Positions 7,280-14,304 of a stretch of DNA of 21,611 nt are shown here, in pieces; within the stretch, counting starts at the first letter, position 1; the number at the start of each line of letters is the position of its first letter. Under the pieces are notes generated by a model. The model searched no databases, was not told the DNA's origin, and worked only from the letters and a program-made list of their open reading frames with translations. The stretch is from contig CAUGGC010000033.1 in the NCBI GenBank assembly GCA_959599095.1, forward strand, positions 1 to 21,611. The letters are read 5' to 3'. The stretch is from an uncultured Collinsella sp. GTDB lineage: Bacteria; Actinomycetota; Coriobacteriia; Coriobacteriales; Coriobacteriaceae. The position numbers and the translations under genes are program-made.

Positions 7280-8056
7280 ATGTCTACGTTTTTGAATGCC
7301 AGCCCCATCTTTGGGCCCGTTCGCAGCCGTCGCCTTGGCCTCTCGCTCGGCGTCAACATGATGCCGGCCAGCGGCAAAATCTGCACGTTCGACTGCATCT
7401 ACTGCGAGAACGGCCTCAACGCCGAGCGCCCCTGCCACGAGCCGTATAACACGGCTGCCGTGGTGCTCGACGCACTCGAGGCCAAGCTGCACGAGATGGT
7501 AATCGAGGGTGAGCTGCCCGATGTAATCACGTTTGCCGGCAATGGCGAGCCCACCGCCGCGCCGGAGTTTCCGCAGACCATCGCCGGTGCCGTCGCGCTT
7601 CGCGACCAGCTGGCCCCAAACACCAAGATTGCCGTGCTCTCCAACGGCACACGCGCCGACCGTCCCCAGGTGCACGATGCGCTCATGATGGTCGACGACA
7701 ACATCCTCAAGCTCGATACGGTCGACCCGGCATTTATCCAGCTGCTCGATCAACCCGTTGGACCCTACGACGTGGAGCATCAGATTGAGACGTTCGCGAG
7801 CTTTAACGGTCATGTCATTATCCAGACGATCTTTTTGACCGGCGAGTATCAGGGCAGGCTCATCGACAACACCGGTGAGGAGTACGTTGGTCCTTGGCTC
7901 GCGGCGCTCGAGCGCATTCGCCCGCAGGAGGCGACCATCTACACCGTCGCACGCGAGACGCCGGTCGCTGGCCTTGCCAAAGCAGCGCCTGAGGTACTCG
8001 ACGCCATTGCCGCACGCGTGCGCGCCCTCGGCATTCCCTGCCAGGTGAGCTACTAG
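7280..8056 (+). CDS. Radical SAM protein, TYW1/COG0731-like
   Basis: A 258-residue radical S-adenosylmethionine enzyme. The [4Fe-4S]-binding motif is C35-x3-C39-x2-C42 (CTFDCIYC), preceded by GPVRSRRLGLSLGVN (12-26), a signature of the COG0731 family of wyosine-biosynthesis-like Fe-S oxidoreductases. TFAGNGEPT follows as the SAM-binding GGE-like stretch. The bacterial members have no settled substrate, so tRNA modification is not claimed. Two ATGs lie close together. The second (7280) sits 9 nt after GAGGAG, while the first (7274) is only 3 nt away, so 7280 is chosen. The frame is open much farther upstream, but that part runs antisense to the hydrolase gene. It appears to be monocistronic, ended by the palindrome at 8098-8164. 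Confidence 0.88.
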   Translation: MSTFLNASPIFGPVRSRRLGLSLGVNMMPASGKICTFDCIYCENGLNAERPCHEPYNTAAVVLDALEAKLHEMVIEGELPDVITFAGNGEPTAAPEFPQTIAGAVALRDQLAPNTKIAVLSNGTRADRPQVHDALMMVDDNILKLDTVDPAFIQLLDQPVGPYDVEHQIETFASFNGHVIIQTIFLTGEYQGRLIDNTGEEYVGPWLAALERIRPQEATIYTVARETPVAGLAKAAPEVLDAIAARVRALGIPCQVSY

Positions 8057-8097
8057 CAAAACCACGCAGCAGCTAGTGTCAGCCATCCCGCTCCATC

Positions 8098-8164
8098 AGT
8101 TGCGGTGATATAGTTCCTATTTATGCTGTTAAACCGCTTAAATCGGAACTATATCACCGCAACT
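8098..8164. repeat. Long palindromic element, 20-bp perfect arms
   Basis: Arms at 8098-8117 and 8145-8164 are perfect 20-bp inverted repeats (outer AGTTGCGG, inner AGTTCC) around a 27-nt centre that can extend by ATTTA/TAAAT pairing. On the plus strand a short TTT run follows, so it may terminate the radical SAM gene, whose stop is 41 nt upstream. Its right edge also touches the region expected for the -35 element of the map promoter. It has the same architecture as the palindrome at 3696-3759 but a different sequence. Confidence 0.82.
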
Positions 8165-8185
8165 TTTATGGACGCGTGGGTGGGC

Positions 8186-8191
8186 TATACT
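8186..8191 (+). promoter_or_regulatory. Probable -10 element of the map promoter
   Basis: TATACT matches the sigma-70 -10 consensus at five of six positions and lies 26 nt before the start codon, with a GGAAG site between. The -35 region would fall on CTTTTA at the right edge of the palindrome, which is a poor match. Confidence 0.4.
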
Positions 8192-8216
8192 AGCTGCGGA
8201 TGAAAGGAAGTTAGCC

Positions 8217-9104
8217 ATGTATGACAAAGGACCCGTGCCTGGCCGCAACGACGCTTGCTGGTGCGGCAGCGGCAAGAAGTACAAGAAATGCCACAGCGCC
8301 TTCGACGAGCGCCTCGAGCGCCTGTGGGAGGAGGGCTGGGAGGTTCTGCCCCGTACGCTCTACAAGACGCCCGCCGATATCGAGGGCATCAAACGCTCGG
8401 CAGCCATCAACGTGGGCGTACTCGACTACGTAGGTGAGCACATCGCCGCGGGCATGACCACCAACCAGATCGACCAGATGATCTACGACTACACCGTCGA
8501 GCACGGTGGCACGCCGGCCGACCTCAACTACGAGGGCTACCCCAAGAGTGTGTGCACCTCGATCAACGACGTGGTCTGTCACGGTATCCCCTGCGATACG
8601 GACGTGCTGCACGAGGGCGACATCATCAACGTCGACTGCTCCACGATTCTTGACGGCTACTTTAGCGACTCGAGCCGCATGTTCTGCATCGGCGAGGTCT
8701 CTGCCGAGCGCCAGCGCCTGGTCGACGTCACCCGCGCCAGCGTGGAGGCGGGTCTGGCGGCCGTCAAGCCGTGGCTGCCGCTGTCCGTTATGGCCGAGGC
8801 CGTGCAAAAGACGGTCGAGGGCGCCGGCTTTAGCGTGGTGCGCGAGTACGGCGGACACGGCATCGGTAAGGAGTTCCACGAGGACCCGTTTGTGGGCTTT
8901 ACCACCGAGGCACCCGATGTGGACACCATCATGGCCCCGGGCATGGTCTTTACCATCGAGCCCATGGTCAATGCCGGAGCGCCCGACATCAAGATTAGCA
9001 AGGGTGACGGTTGGTGCGTGCGCACCAAGGACGGCAGCGATTCGGCCCAGTGCGAGGTACAGCTGGTCGTGACCGAGGACGGCTACGAGCTGCTGAGCTG
9101 GTAG
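8217..9104 (+). CDS. map: Methionine aminopeptidase with N-terminal SEC-C zinc motif
   Basis: A 295-residue type I methionine aminopeptidase that removes the initiator Met from nascent proteins. Residues 10-26 form a SEC-C zinc-binding motif (C14, C16, C25, H26), an N-terminal addition absent from the E. coli enzyme but known in several bacterial lineages. SEC-C domains bind zinc and, in SecA, contact partner proteins or ribosomes, so ribosome targeting is plausible. The pita-bread catalytic domain shows all the expected residues: H122 (CHGIP), metal ligands D140, D151, H214, E248 and E280, and H221. The start follows GGAAG with a six-base spacing. A terminator follows directly, so the gene is a single unit. 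Function is near certain; only the role of the zinc motif is open. Confidence 0.96.
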   Translation: MYDKGPVPGRNDACWCGSGKKYKKCHSAFDERLERLWEEGWEVLPRTLYKTPADIEGIKRSAAINVGVLDYVGEHIAAGMTTNQIDQMIYDYTVEHGGTPADLNYEGYPKSVCTSINDVVCHGIPCDTDVLHEGDIINVDCSTILDGYFSDSSRMFCIGEVSAERQRLVDVTRASVEAGLAAVKPWLPLSVMAEAVQKTVEGAGFSVVREYGGHGIGKEFHEDPFVGFTTEAPDVDTIMAPGMVFTIEPMVNAGAPDIKISKGDGWCVRTKDGSDSAQCEVQLVVTEDGYELLSW

Positions 9105-9113
9105 CCGTGGATG

Positions 9114-9160
9114 CGCCGGATGCTGACGGGCACGCTCGTCTTGCATCCGGCGTTTTTATT
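9114..9160 (+). terminator. Intrinsic terminator of map
   Basis: A 10-bp perfect stem CGCCGGATGC / GCATCCGGCG (9114-9123 with 9143-9152) contains a second GACG/CGTC stem and is followed by TTTTTATTT. It begins 10 nt after the stop codon. Confidence 0.93.
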
Positions 9161-9180
9161 TGAACGTTTTGCCTGATACA

Positions 9181-9215
9181 ACCTGCCAAAATAAACCTGT
9201 CCCTTTTTGGCAGGT
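9181..9215. repeat. 35-bp palindromic repeat, copy 1
   Basis: Arms ACCTGCCAAAA (9181-9191) and TTTTGGCAGGT (9205-9215) are perfect 11-bp inverted repeats around a centre that contains AAACCTGTCCC. The same 35 bp recur exactly at 10416-10450, and a diverged copy is at 18371-18402. This copy sits in the leader of the hydroxyacid dehydrogenase gene, ending 5 nt before its ribosome binding site, where the hairpin could affect expression. Confidence 0.92.
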
Positions 9216-9234
9216 CGAGCGGAGAGGACTGCTT

Positions 9235-10236
9235 GTGAACATTCTGGTTTTGTTGCCCGTCAACAACCGCCATCGCGCGATTCTTGAGTCGAGCGCTCCG
9301 GGCGAGGACTTTATCTACACGAGCGCCGACGCCGCCACGCGCAAGCAGGTCGCCGATGCCGACGTGATCCTGGGCAACATCGACCCTTCCCTGCTGACCG
9401 CATGCGAGCACCTCCAGCTGCTGCAACTGCAGACCGCCGGCTATGACGACTACCTTGCCGCCGGCACCGTGCCAGCCGACGCCAAGCTGTCTTGCTCGGT
9501 GGGCGCCTATGGCCAGGCCGTGAGCGAGCACATGTTTGCCATGGTCCTTTCCATGATGAAGCGCCTGCCCGACTATCACGACTTGCAGCGCGAGCATCGC
9601 TGGGAGGATTTAGGGCCGGTCACCTCGCTCAAAAACGCCAATGTGCTGGTGCTGGGCGCGGGCGACATTGGCGGCCACTTTGCCACGCTCTGCCGCAACA
9701 TGGGTGCGCACGTCCGCGGCATCAAGCGCCACCCGCTCGTCTACCCCATTGTGTTTGAGGACATGGACGGCATGGACGCTCTGCCCGAGCGTCTGGCCGA
9801 GGCCGACATCGTCGCATCCTTTATGCCCAGCACGCCCGAGACCCGCGGTCTGGCGAACGCCGAGTTCTTCGCCGCGATGAAACCGGACGCCTTCTTTGCC
9901 AACGGCGGCCGCGGCGATCTTGTGGTTGCCGACGATTTGGTTGCCGCTCTGGAGTCGGGGCATCTCGCCGGCGCCGCGGTCGACGTCACCGACCCCGAGC
10001 CGCTGCCTGAGACAAGCCCGCTGTGGGATGCGCCCAACATGCTCATCACGCCGCACGTCTCCGGTTGGTTCCACTTGGAGGCTACGCTCAACAATGTGGT
10101 CGACATTGCCGCGGAGAATCTGCGTCACCTGCAGGCAGGCGAAACTTTAGTTGTTGGATCGAGCACTAATTGTTCCGGCGTTTTGCCAAACGCCGGAACC
10201 CCTCGACGCTGCGAGCCCGCCAGAGCGGCAATCTGA
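9235..10236 (+). CDS. D-isomer 2-hydroxyacid dehydrogenase
   Basis: A 333-residue NAD(P)-dependent oxidoreductase of the D-2-hydroxyacid dehydrogenase family, which reduces 2-keto acids reversibly. The Rossmann motif GAGDIGG is at 141-147. The catalytic triad is R226 (GGRGD), E255 (DPEPLP) and H274 (PHVSG). The exact substrate is not evident. A GTG start at 9235 is chosen, since GGAGAGGA lies 6 nt upstream; a longer frame from 9160 would translate the 35-bp repeat and is rejected. The last 29 or so residues, after QAGETL, have little family character. They are encoded by DNA that contains a perfect 12-bp hairpin, so the C-terminus may be an extension caused by loss of the original stop. The stop codon itself lies inside the structured element at 10213-10310. 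Confidence 0.9.
   Translation: MNILVLLPVNNRHRAILESSAPGEDFIYTSADAATRKQVADADVILGNIDPSLLTACEHLQLLQLQTAGYDDYLAAGTVPADAKLSCSVGAYGQAVSEHMFAMVLSMMKRLPDYHDLQREHRWEDLGPVTSLKNANVLVLGAGDIGGHFATLCRNMGAHVRGIKRHPLVYPIVFEDMDGMDALPERLAEADIVASFMPSTPETRGLANAEFFAAMKPDAFFANGGRGDLVVADDLVAALESGHLAGAAVDVTDPEPLPETSPLWDAPNMLITPHVSGWFHLEATLNNVVDIAAENLRHLQAGETLVVGSSTNCSGVLPNAGTPRRCEPARAAI
10172..10199. other. Perfect 12-bp hairpin inside the 3' end of the dehydrogenase gene
   Basis: GTTCCGGCGTTT (10172-10183) pairs perfectly with 10188-10199 around a TGCC loop. It looks like a terminator stem but lies before the stop codon of the open frame and has no T-run. It may be an old terminator that became coding after the original stop was lost. 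Confidence 0.7.
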
Positions 10237-10310
10237 CGTTCAATCGTCGGGCATGGCCAAAAGGCCTATGCCCTCCTCTTTCACGTCACCTTGCTCGCTC
10301 TGGCGGGCTC
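10213..10310. other. 98-nt nested hairpin, possible structured RNA or palindromic element
   Basis: Three nested stems are visible. The outer 15-bp arms are perfect (10213-10227 with 10296-10310). The middle TGACGT/ACGTCA is at 10234-10239 with 10283-10288. The inner 10-bp stem (10249-10258 with 10263-10273) has an AAAA loop and one bulged T. The dehydrogenase stop codon lies inside it. From 10311 to 10415 no gene is seen, only small GC-rich hairpins such as GCCGC/GCGGC (10384-10400). Confidence 0.7.
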
Positions 10311-10415
10311 TCGCTGACTTTTGCTCTACCTGCGGCGTTCCGCTGGCGCCGGCTTTATCTGCAGGCCCTAGCAGTTCCGTCTTGCCGCTGGCGTTGCGGC
10401 ATTTGCCCAGATAAA

Positions 10416-10450
10416 ACCTGCCAAAATAAACCTGTCCCTTTTTGGCAGGT
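10416..10450. repeat. 35-bp palindromic repeat, copy 2
   Basis: Identical over 35 bp to the element at 9181-9215. It lies one base beyond the TAA of the minus-strand M18 aminopeptidase gene. On that strand the hairpin is followed by TTTAT, so here it probably serves as a transcription terminator. Confidence 0.92.
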
Positions 10451-10451
10451 T

Positions 10452-11837
10452 TTAGAGCTCCACGCTTTCGGCTCCGTTGATGGTTAGGTTGCGCTCGTAG
10501 AAGGCGGTGAGGGCGCGGATGGCGTACATCGCGTCGCGCACGCCGCCGGTCTCGTAGCTCGAGTGCATGGCAAGCTGCGGCAGGCCCACGTCCACGGCGT
10601 GCATGCTCGCCTGCATGTTGGACAGATTGCCGAGCGTGGAGCCGCCGGCCATGTCGCTCTTGTTGGCGAAGGCCTGCGTGGGCACATCGGCGTCATCGCA
10701 GATGGCCTGGAACACCGCGCGGCTAAAGGCATCGGTGCAGTAGTGCTGGTTGGCGGCTTCCTTGATGACGATGCCGCCGTTGAGCACCACCTGGTTGCGG
10801 GCATCGCACTTCTCGGCGTGGTTGGGGTGCACGGCATGCGCATTATCGCAGCTCACGAGCATCGATGCGGCAAGGGCGCGATGGTACGACTCGTCGTCAA
10901 AGCCCAACGATCCGTTGATGCGGCGCAGCGCGTCGGCCAAGAACGTCGACATGGCGCCCTGCTTGGTCTCGGAGCCAACCTCCTCGTTATCAAAGCAGCA
11001 GAAGACCGAGACGTCGTGCGCATTCTCGGCACCCAAAAATGCCTGCAGCGAGGTGTAGGCGCAGGCCAGGTCGTCGAGCTTGGGCGTCGAGATAAACTCG
11101 TCGGCCCAGCCCCAAATGCGCGCATCCTGGCGGTTGACCAGAAACAGATCGCGGCCCAAAATTTGCTCGGGCTCAACATCCAGCTCGTCGGCGATCAGGG
11201 CGTCAAAGTCGCCCTGCTTAAGGTCACCGGCGCTGATGAGCGGACACAGGTCAACAGCTCGGTTGGGAGCAAAGATCTCGTTAACGCCACGGTTCATGTG
11301 GATGGCAAGGCTCGGGATGATGGCGACTTCGCGCTCGGTAGCGAGCAAACGACTCTCGATACGGTCGCCCTCGCGTACCAGCACGCGGCCCGCGAGTGCC
11401 AGCGGACGGTCGAACCAGGTGTAGTCGATCATGCCGCCGTAGGCCTCGGTGTTCAGGCGCAGCGTCTCGCCCGCGCCGTCGAGCTCGGGCACGGCCTTAA
11501 CCTTAAACGTCGGCGAGTCGCTGTGCGACGCCGTCAGCTGAAAATGGTAGTCGCCGGCAACGCCGTCCTCGCCCCACGTCGCGGCCAGGTCCTCGCCCAC
11601 CTTAAAGGCAACAACGCTCGAGGTGTTGCGCTGCGTGTAATAACGCCCGCCCGGCTCGATGTCCCACGCCGCATTCTCGGGCAGGTAGGTAAAGCCCGCC
11701 TCGTCGAGCTCGGCCATAATGGTCGCCGCCGTATGAAACATGCTGGGGCATGCCTCGATAAAGTCGATAAGGTCGTTGGCGGCCTCGATATCGTCGGCCG
11801 TCACGTGCGCGCGCTCGGGCGTTTCCTGATCCGTCAT
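10452..11837 (-). CDS. apeB: M18 family aminopeptidase
   Basis: A 461-residue cytosolic metallo-aminopeptidase of family M18, which removes N-terminal residues, often acidic ones, from peptides. The di-zinc site is complete: H105 (ASHSDSP), D255 (TPKLDDL), E285-E286 (DNEEVGS), D331 (VSCDNAHAVHPN) and H425 (MHSSYE). The family's GGSTLG (398-403) is also present. The ATG at 11837 is chosen because AAAGGGGAG precedes it by a few bases. An in-frame extension to 11948 lacks family similarity and overlaps the upstream promoter. The gene is alone on its strand and divergent from the choloylglycine-hydrolase-like gene. A TATGCT (complement of 11872-11877) may be its -10 element. The 35-bp repeat follows the stop. 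The gene name follows common usage for bacterial M18 enzymes. Confidence 0.93.
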   Translation of the reverse strand: MTDQETPERAHVTADDIEAANDLIDFIEACPSMFHTAATIMAELDEAGFTYLPENAAWDIEPGGRYYTQRNTSSVVAFKVGEDLAATWGEDGVAGDYHFQLTASHSDSPTFKVKAVPELDGAGETLRLNTEAYGGMIDYTWFDRPLALAGRVLVREGDRIESRLLATEREVAIIPSLAIHMNRGVNEIFAPNRAVDLCPLISAGDLKQGDFDALIADELDVEPEQILGRDLFLVNRQDARIWGWADEFISTPKLDDLACAYTSLQAFLGAENAHDVSVFCCFDNEEVGSETKQGAMSTFLADALRRINGSLGFDDESYHRALAASMLVSCDNAHAVHPNHAEKCDARNQVVLNGGIVIKEAANQHYCTDAFSRAVFQAICDDADVPTQAFANKSDMAGGSTLGNLSNMQASMHAVDVGLPQLAMHSSYETGGVRDAMYAIRALTAFYERNLTINGAESVEL

Positions 11838-11998
11838 GCTCTCCCCTTTCGCTGGGTTGATGGTCCCTTCCAGCATACCCCGCCGCGCCAGCGCTGCACT
11901 CTTCATTCCGTGTTTAATCCCGCACCGCTCACCAAGTTGAGCTATCATGCCCGCGCACCTTTTGCGACAATTACGCTAACAGGACGAGAGGAGCCGCC

Positions 11999-13084
11999 AT
12001 GAAGCCACGCAACATTGCCATCGCCTGCGGTGTCGCGGGAGTCGCCGTCGGCCTTGCCGCTGCCACCGGTATCGTTTATCACAAGCAAATCAAGTCCGCC
12101 GCGTCGCTCAAACGCTTGACCGGCTACGCGGATGGCTATGACCTGTACGCAATCGACATCGCCTACGACTACGATCTTGATCGCATCATCGCCGCTGGCG
12201 TGCGCGACGACCAGACCTACATCGATGTCGTGGTGGCGCAGGTGCTGCCCGGTGTGCCGGTACATGTCCAGGCGCCCCAGTTTGCCTGCAGCGCTTTTGT
12301 CGCCGTAGATGCCGAAGGCCGCGTGCGCACCGGTCGCAATTACGACTTTAAAGACGACACCTCGGCGCTGCTGGTGCACAATCACCCACGCGGCGGCTAT
12401 GCCTCCATCGGGTTTGTCGCCCTTAACAACCTGGGCGCCAACACTCCACTTGACTCCGTCGCCGGACGCGCCGCCGCACTCATGGGCCCGTTTGCCCAGC
12501 TCGACGGTGTTAACGAATGCGGCGTGTCCATTGCCGTACTCACCCTGGATTCCAAGCCCTGTGACCAGGACACGCAACGCCCCGTCATCAACACTTCGCT
12601 CGCCATCCGTCTGGTGCTCGACCGCGCGGCTACCACGCAAGAGGCCGTCGACCTACTTTCCGCCCACGACATGCACGCCATGGCCGGACGCGATTACCAC
12701 TTCTTTATCAACGACGCCGCCGGTGACGCACGGGTGGTGGAGTGGGATCCGCGCGATCCCGACCGCGCATGCAAGGCGACGCCCGTGCGCCAGGTCACGA
12801 ACTTCTACGCCTGCTATGGTGACGAAGTGCTGCCCAACCAAAAGAATGGCGAGCTGGGCCATGGTAAAGAGCGCGCCATCGCAATCGCCGATGTCCTTGA
12901 CGCCCATGTCGGTGCCCAGGACGAGGCAGTCGCTTGGAAGGCCCTACGCGCTGCAGCGCAAGAACCCAATCCGAAAGACATCACCAGCAATACGCAATGG
13001 TCGGTCATCTTCGACAATACCGAGCCCGCTGCCGCCATCACGCTGCGCCGTCACTGGAGCGACGTCGACGCCTTCGCACTGTAA
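11999..13084 (+). CDS. Membrane-anchored choloylglycine hydrolase (linear amide C-N hydrolase) family protein
   Basis: A 361-residue Ntn-hydrolase-like protein. Residues 5-27 form one hydrophobic segment, a signal anchor or uncleaved signal peptide, so the enzyme probably faces outside. The catalytic core begins around C97 (ACSAFVAVD), followed by TGRNYDF with R113 and D116, which correspond to the Arg and Asp next to the nucleophile in bile salt hydrolases and penicillin acylases. Further on, GVNECGVSIAVLTLDS, INDAAGDARVVEW and QVTNFYACYGD match the Asn-bearing stretches of the family, and SVIFDNTEPAAAITLRRHW supplies the late Arg. Bile salt, acyl-homoserine-lactone or N-acyl amino acid amides are all possible substrates. 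Because C97 is not N-terminal, activation would need cleavage before it. A GAGAGGAG site precedes the ATG. Annotation as an outright bile salt hydrolase would be premature. Confidence 0.82.
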   Translation: MKPRNIAIACGVAGVAVGLAAATGIVYHKQIKSAASLKRLTGYADGYDLYAIDIAYDYDLDRIIAAGVRDDQTYIDVVVAQVLPGVPVHVQAPQFACSAFVAVDAEGRVRTGRNYDFKDDTSALLVHNHPRGGYASIGFVALNNLGANTPLDSVAGRAAALMGPFAQLDGVNECGVSIAVLTLDSKPCDQDTQRPVINTSLAIRLVLDRAATTQEAVDLLSAHDMHAMAGRDYHFFINDAAGDARVVEWDPRDPDRACKATPVRQVTNFYACYGDEVLPNQKNGELGHGKERAIAIADVLDAHVGAQDEAVAWKALRAAAQEPNPKDITSNTQWSVIFDNTEPAAAITLRRHWSDVDAFAL

Positions 13085-13153
13085 GGAGCTGGCACTGTCG
13101 TCCTTACGCCCGCCTGACGTTGTTTACATTTCTATACGCTTGAGCTAACACGT

Positions 13154-13186
13154 TTTACCCCCGCATCAACAGTGTGCGGGGGTAAA
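13154..13186. terminator. 12-bp hairpin between the C-N hydrolase and pfk genes
   Basis: TTTACCCCCGCA (13154-13165) pairs perfectly with 13175-13186 around a nine-base loop, 70 nt after the upstream stop. It is probably a terminator, but only CTTAT follows on the plus strand. Its 3' edge is 11 nt before the pfk -10 element, so an effect on that promoter is also possible. Confidence 0.55.
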
Positions 13187-13196
13187 CTTATGCGCA

Positions 13197-13205
13197 TGTT
13201 ATAAC
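13197..13205 (+). promoter_or_regulatory. Extended -10 promoter of the phosphofructokinase gene
   Basis: TGT followed by TATAAC forms a good extended -10 element. Initiation would be at about 13212, leaving a very short leader with GGAAGG in front of the ATG at 13225. Confidence 0.4.
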
Positions 13206-13224
13206 TTGCCCGGAAGGATTCACC

Positions 13225-14304
13225 ATGCTTAGGATCGGTCTTCTTACTAGTGGCGGCGACTGCCAGGCGCTCAACGCCACCATGCGCGGCATTGTCAAAA
13301 CGCTTATGACCAATAGCGAAGAACCTATCGAGATTTATGGCTTTGAGGACGGCTATCAGGGCCTTATCTACAGCAGGTTCCGCGTCATGTCGCCCGCCGA
13401 TTTTAGCGGCATCCTCACCCGCGGCGGCACCATCCTGGGCACGAGCCGCACACCGTTCAAGCGTCTGGACATTCCCGAGGCCGATGGCGTCGAGAAGGTG
13501 CCGGCGATGGTCCACACCTATCACAAGCTGCAGCTCGACTGCCTGTTTATGCTGGGCGGCAACGGCTCCACCAAGACCGCCAACCGCCTGCGCGAAGAGG
13601 GCCTCAACGTTATCGCCCTGCCCAAGACCATCGATAACGACACCTGGGGCACCGAGATGACGTTTGGCTTTACGAGCGCCATCGACGTCGCCACCAAGTG
13701 CATCGACGACATCCACACCACCGCTTCGAGCCATGGGCGCGTGTTCGTCATCGAGATCATGGGCCACAAGGTTGGCTGGATCCCGCTGTACGCCGGCGTC
13801 GCGGGCGGCGCGGACGTCATCCTGATTCCCGAGATCCCCTACGACATGGATAACGTCATCAAGACCATCGAGCATCGCATGGAGACCGGCAGCCGCTTTA
13901 CCATCGTAGCCGTCGCCGAGGGCGCTATCTCCAAGGAGGACGCGGCGCTGTCCAAGAAGGAGTACAAGAAGAAGCTCGCCGAGCGTACGAGCCCGTCAAT
14001 CGTGTACGACATCGCCAAGGAGATCGAGGCCAAGACCGGTCGCGAGACCCGCGTCGCCATCCCCGGTCACACGCAGCGCGGCGGTCAGCCCGACGCCCAG
14101 GACCGCATCTTTGCGACCCAGTGCGGCGTCGAGGCGGCACTCGGCTGCCTGCGCGGCGAGTTTGGCTACATGATTGCCCTACGCGACGGCAAGATGTGCC
14201 ACATGCCGCTCGAGGAGGTCGCCGGCAAGCTCAAATATGTCGACCCCCAGAGCGATCTGGTGCGCGAGGCCAAGGCGTTGGGCATCAGCTTCGGCGACGA
14301 ATAA
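13225..14304 (+). CDS. pfkA: 6-phosphofructokinase
   Basis: A 359-residue glycolytic enzyme that phosphorylates fructose 6-phosphate. The N-terminal GGDCQALNA (10-18) replaces the common GGDxPGLNA. The phosphate-donor loop reads GGNGS (111-115) where most enzymes have GGDGS or GGDDS, so the Mg-binding Asp is Asn (N113) while G114 fits ATP use. PKTIDND (133-139) carries K134, which is usual in pyrophosphate enzymes and in actinobacterial ATP enzymes, plus the catalytic D137. MGHKVGW (179-185) and PGHTQRGG are also present. The combination matches a known subfamily in Lachnospiraceae and Coriobacteriia, from memory of those sequences. ATP is the more likely donor, but not certain. GGAAGG precedes the ATG. 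The stop codon lies inside the large structured element that follows. Confidence 0.93.
   Translation: MLRIGLLTSGGDCQALNATMRGIVKTLMTNSEEPIEIYGFEDGYQGLIYSRFRVMSPADFSGILTRGGTILGTSRTPFKRLDIPEADGVEKVPAMVHTYHKLQLDCLFMLGGNGSTKTANRLREEGLNVIALPKTIDNDTWGTEMTFGFTSAIDVATKCIDDIHTTASSHGRVFVIEIMGHKVGWIPLYAGVAGGADVILIPEIPYDMDNVIKTIEHRMETGSRFTIVAVAEGAISKEDAALSKKEYKKKLAERTSPSIVYDIAKEIEAKTGRETRVAIPGHTQRGGQPDAQDRIFATQCGVEAALGCLRGEFGYMIALRDGKMCHMPLEEVAGKLKYVDPQSDLVREAKALGISFGDE

Noticed and set aside
7139..9146. Long minus-strand open frames opposite the radical SAM and map genes
   Set aside because: Both real genes show complete active-site motifs in the plus frame; the antisense products look like nothing known and are a GC-content effect.
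9160..9234. N-terminal extension of the hydroxyacid dehydrogenase
   Set aside because: It would translate the map terminator tail and the 35-bp repeat; a GTG with a strong ribosome binding site at 9235 starts the conserved region.
9181..10450. CRISPR-like or attachment-site explanation of the two exact 35-bp copies
   Set aside because: The copies are 1.2 kb apart with ordinary genes between, no regular spacers, no integrase and no cas gene.
10563..12002. A 479-codon open frame on the plus strand opposite the M18 aminopeptidase
   Set aside because: It is a shadow of the high-GC minus-strand gene, which has a full set of M18 catalytic residues; the shadow has no recognisable motif and no ribosome binding site.
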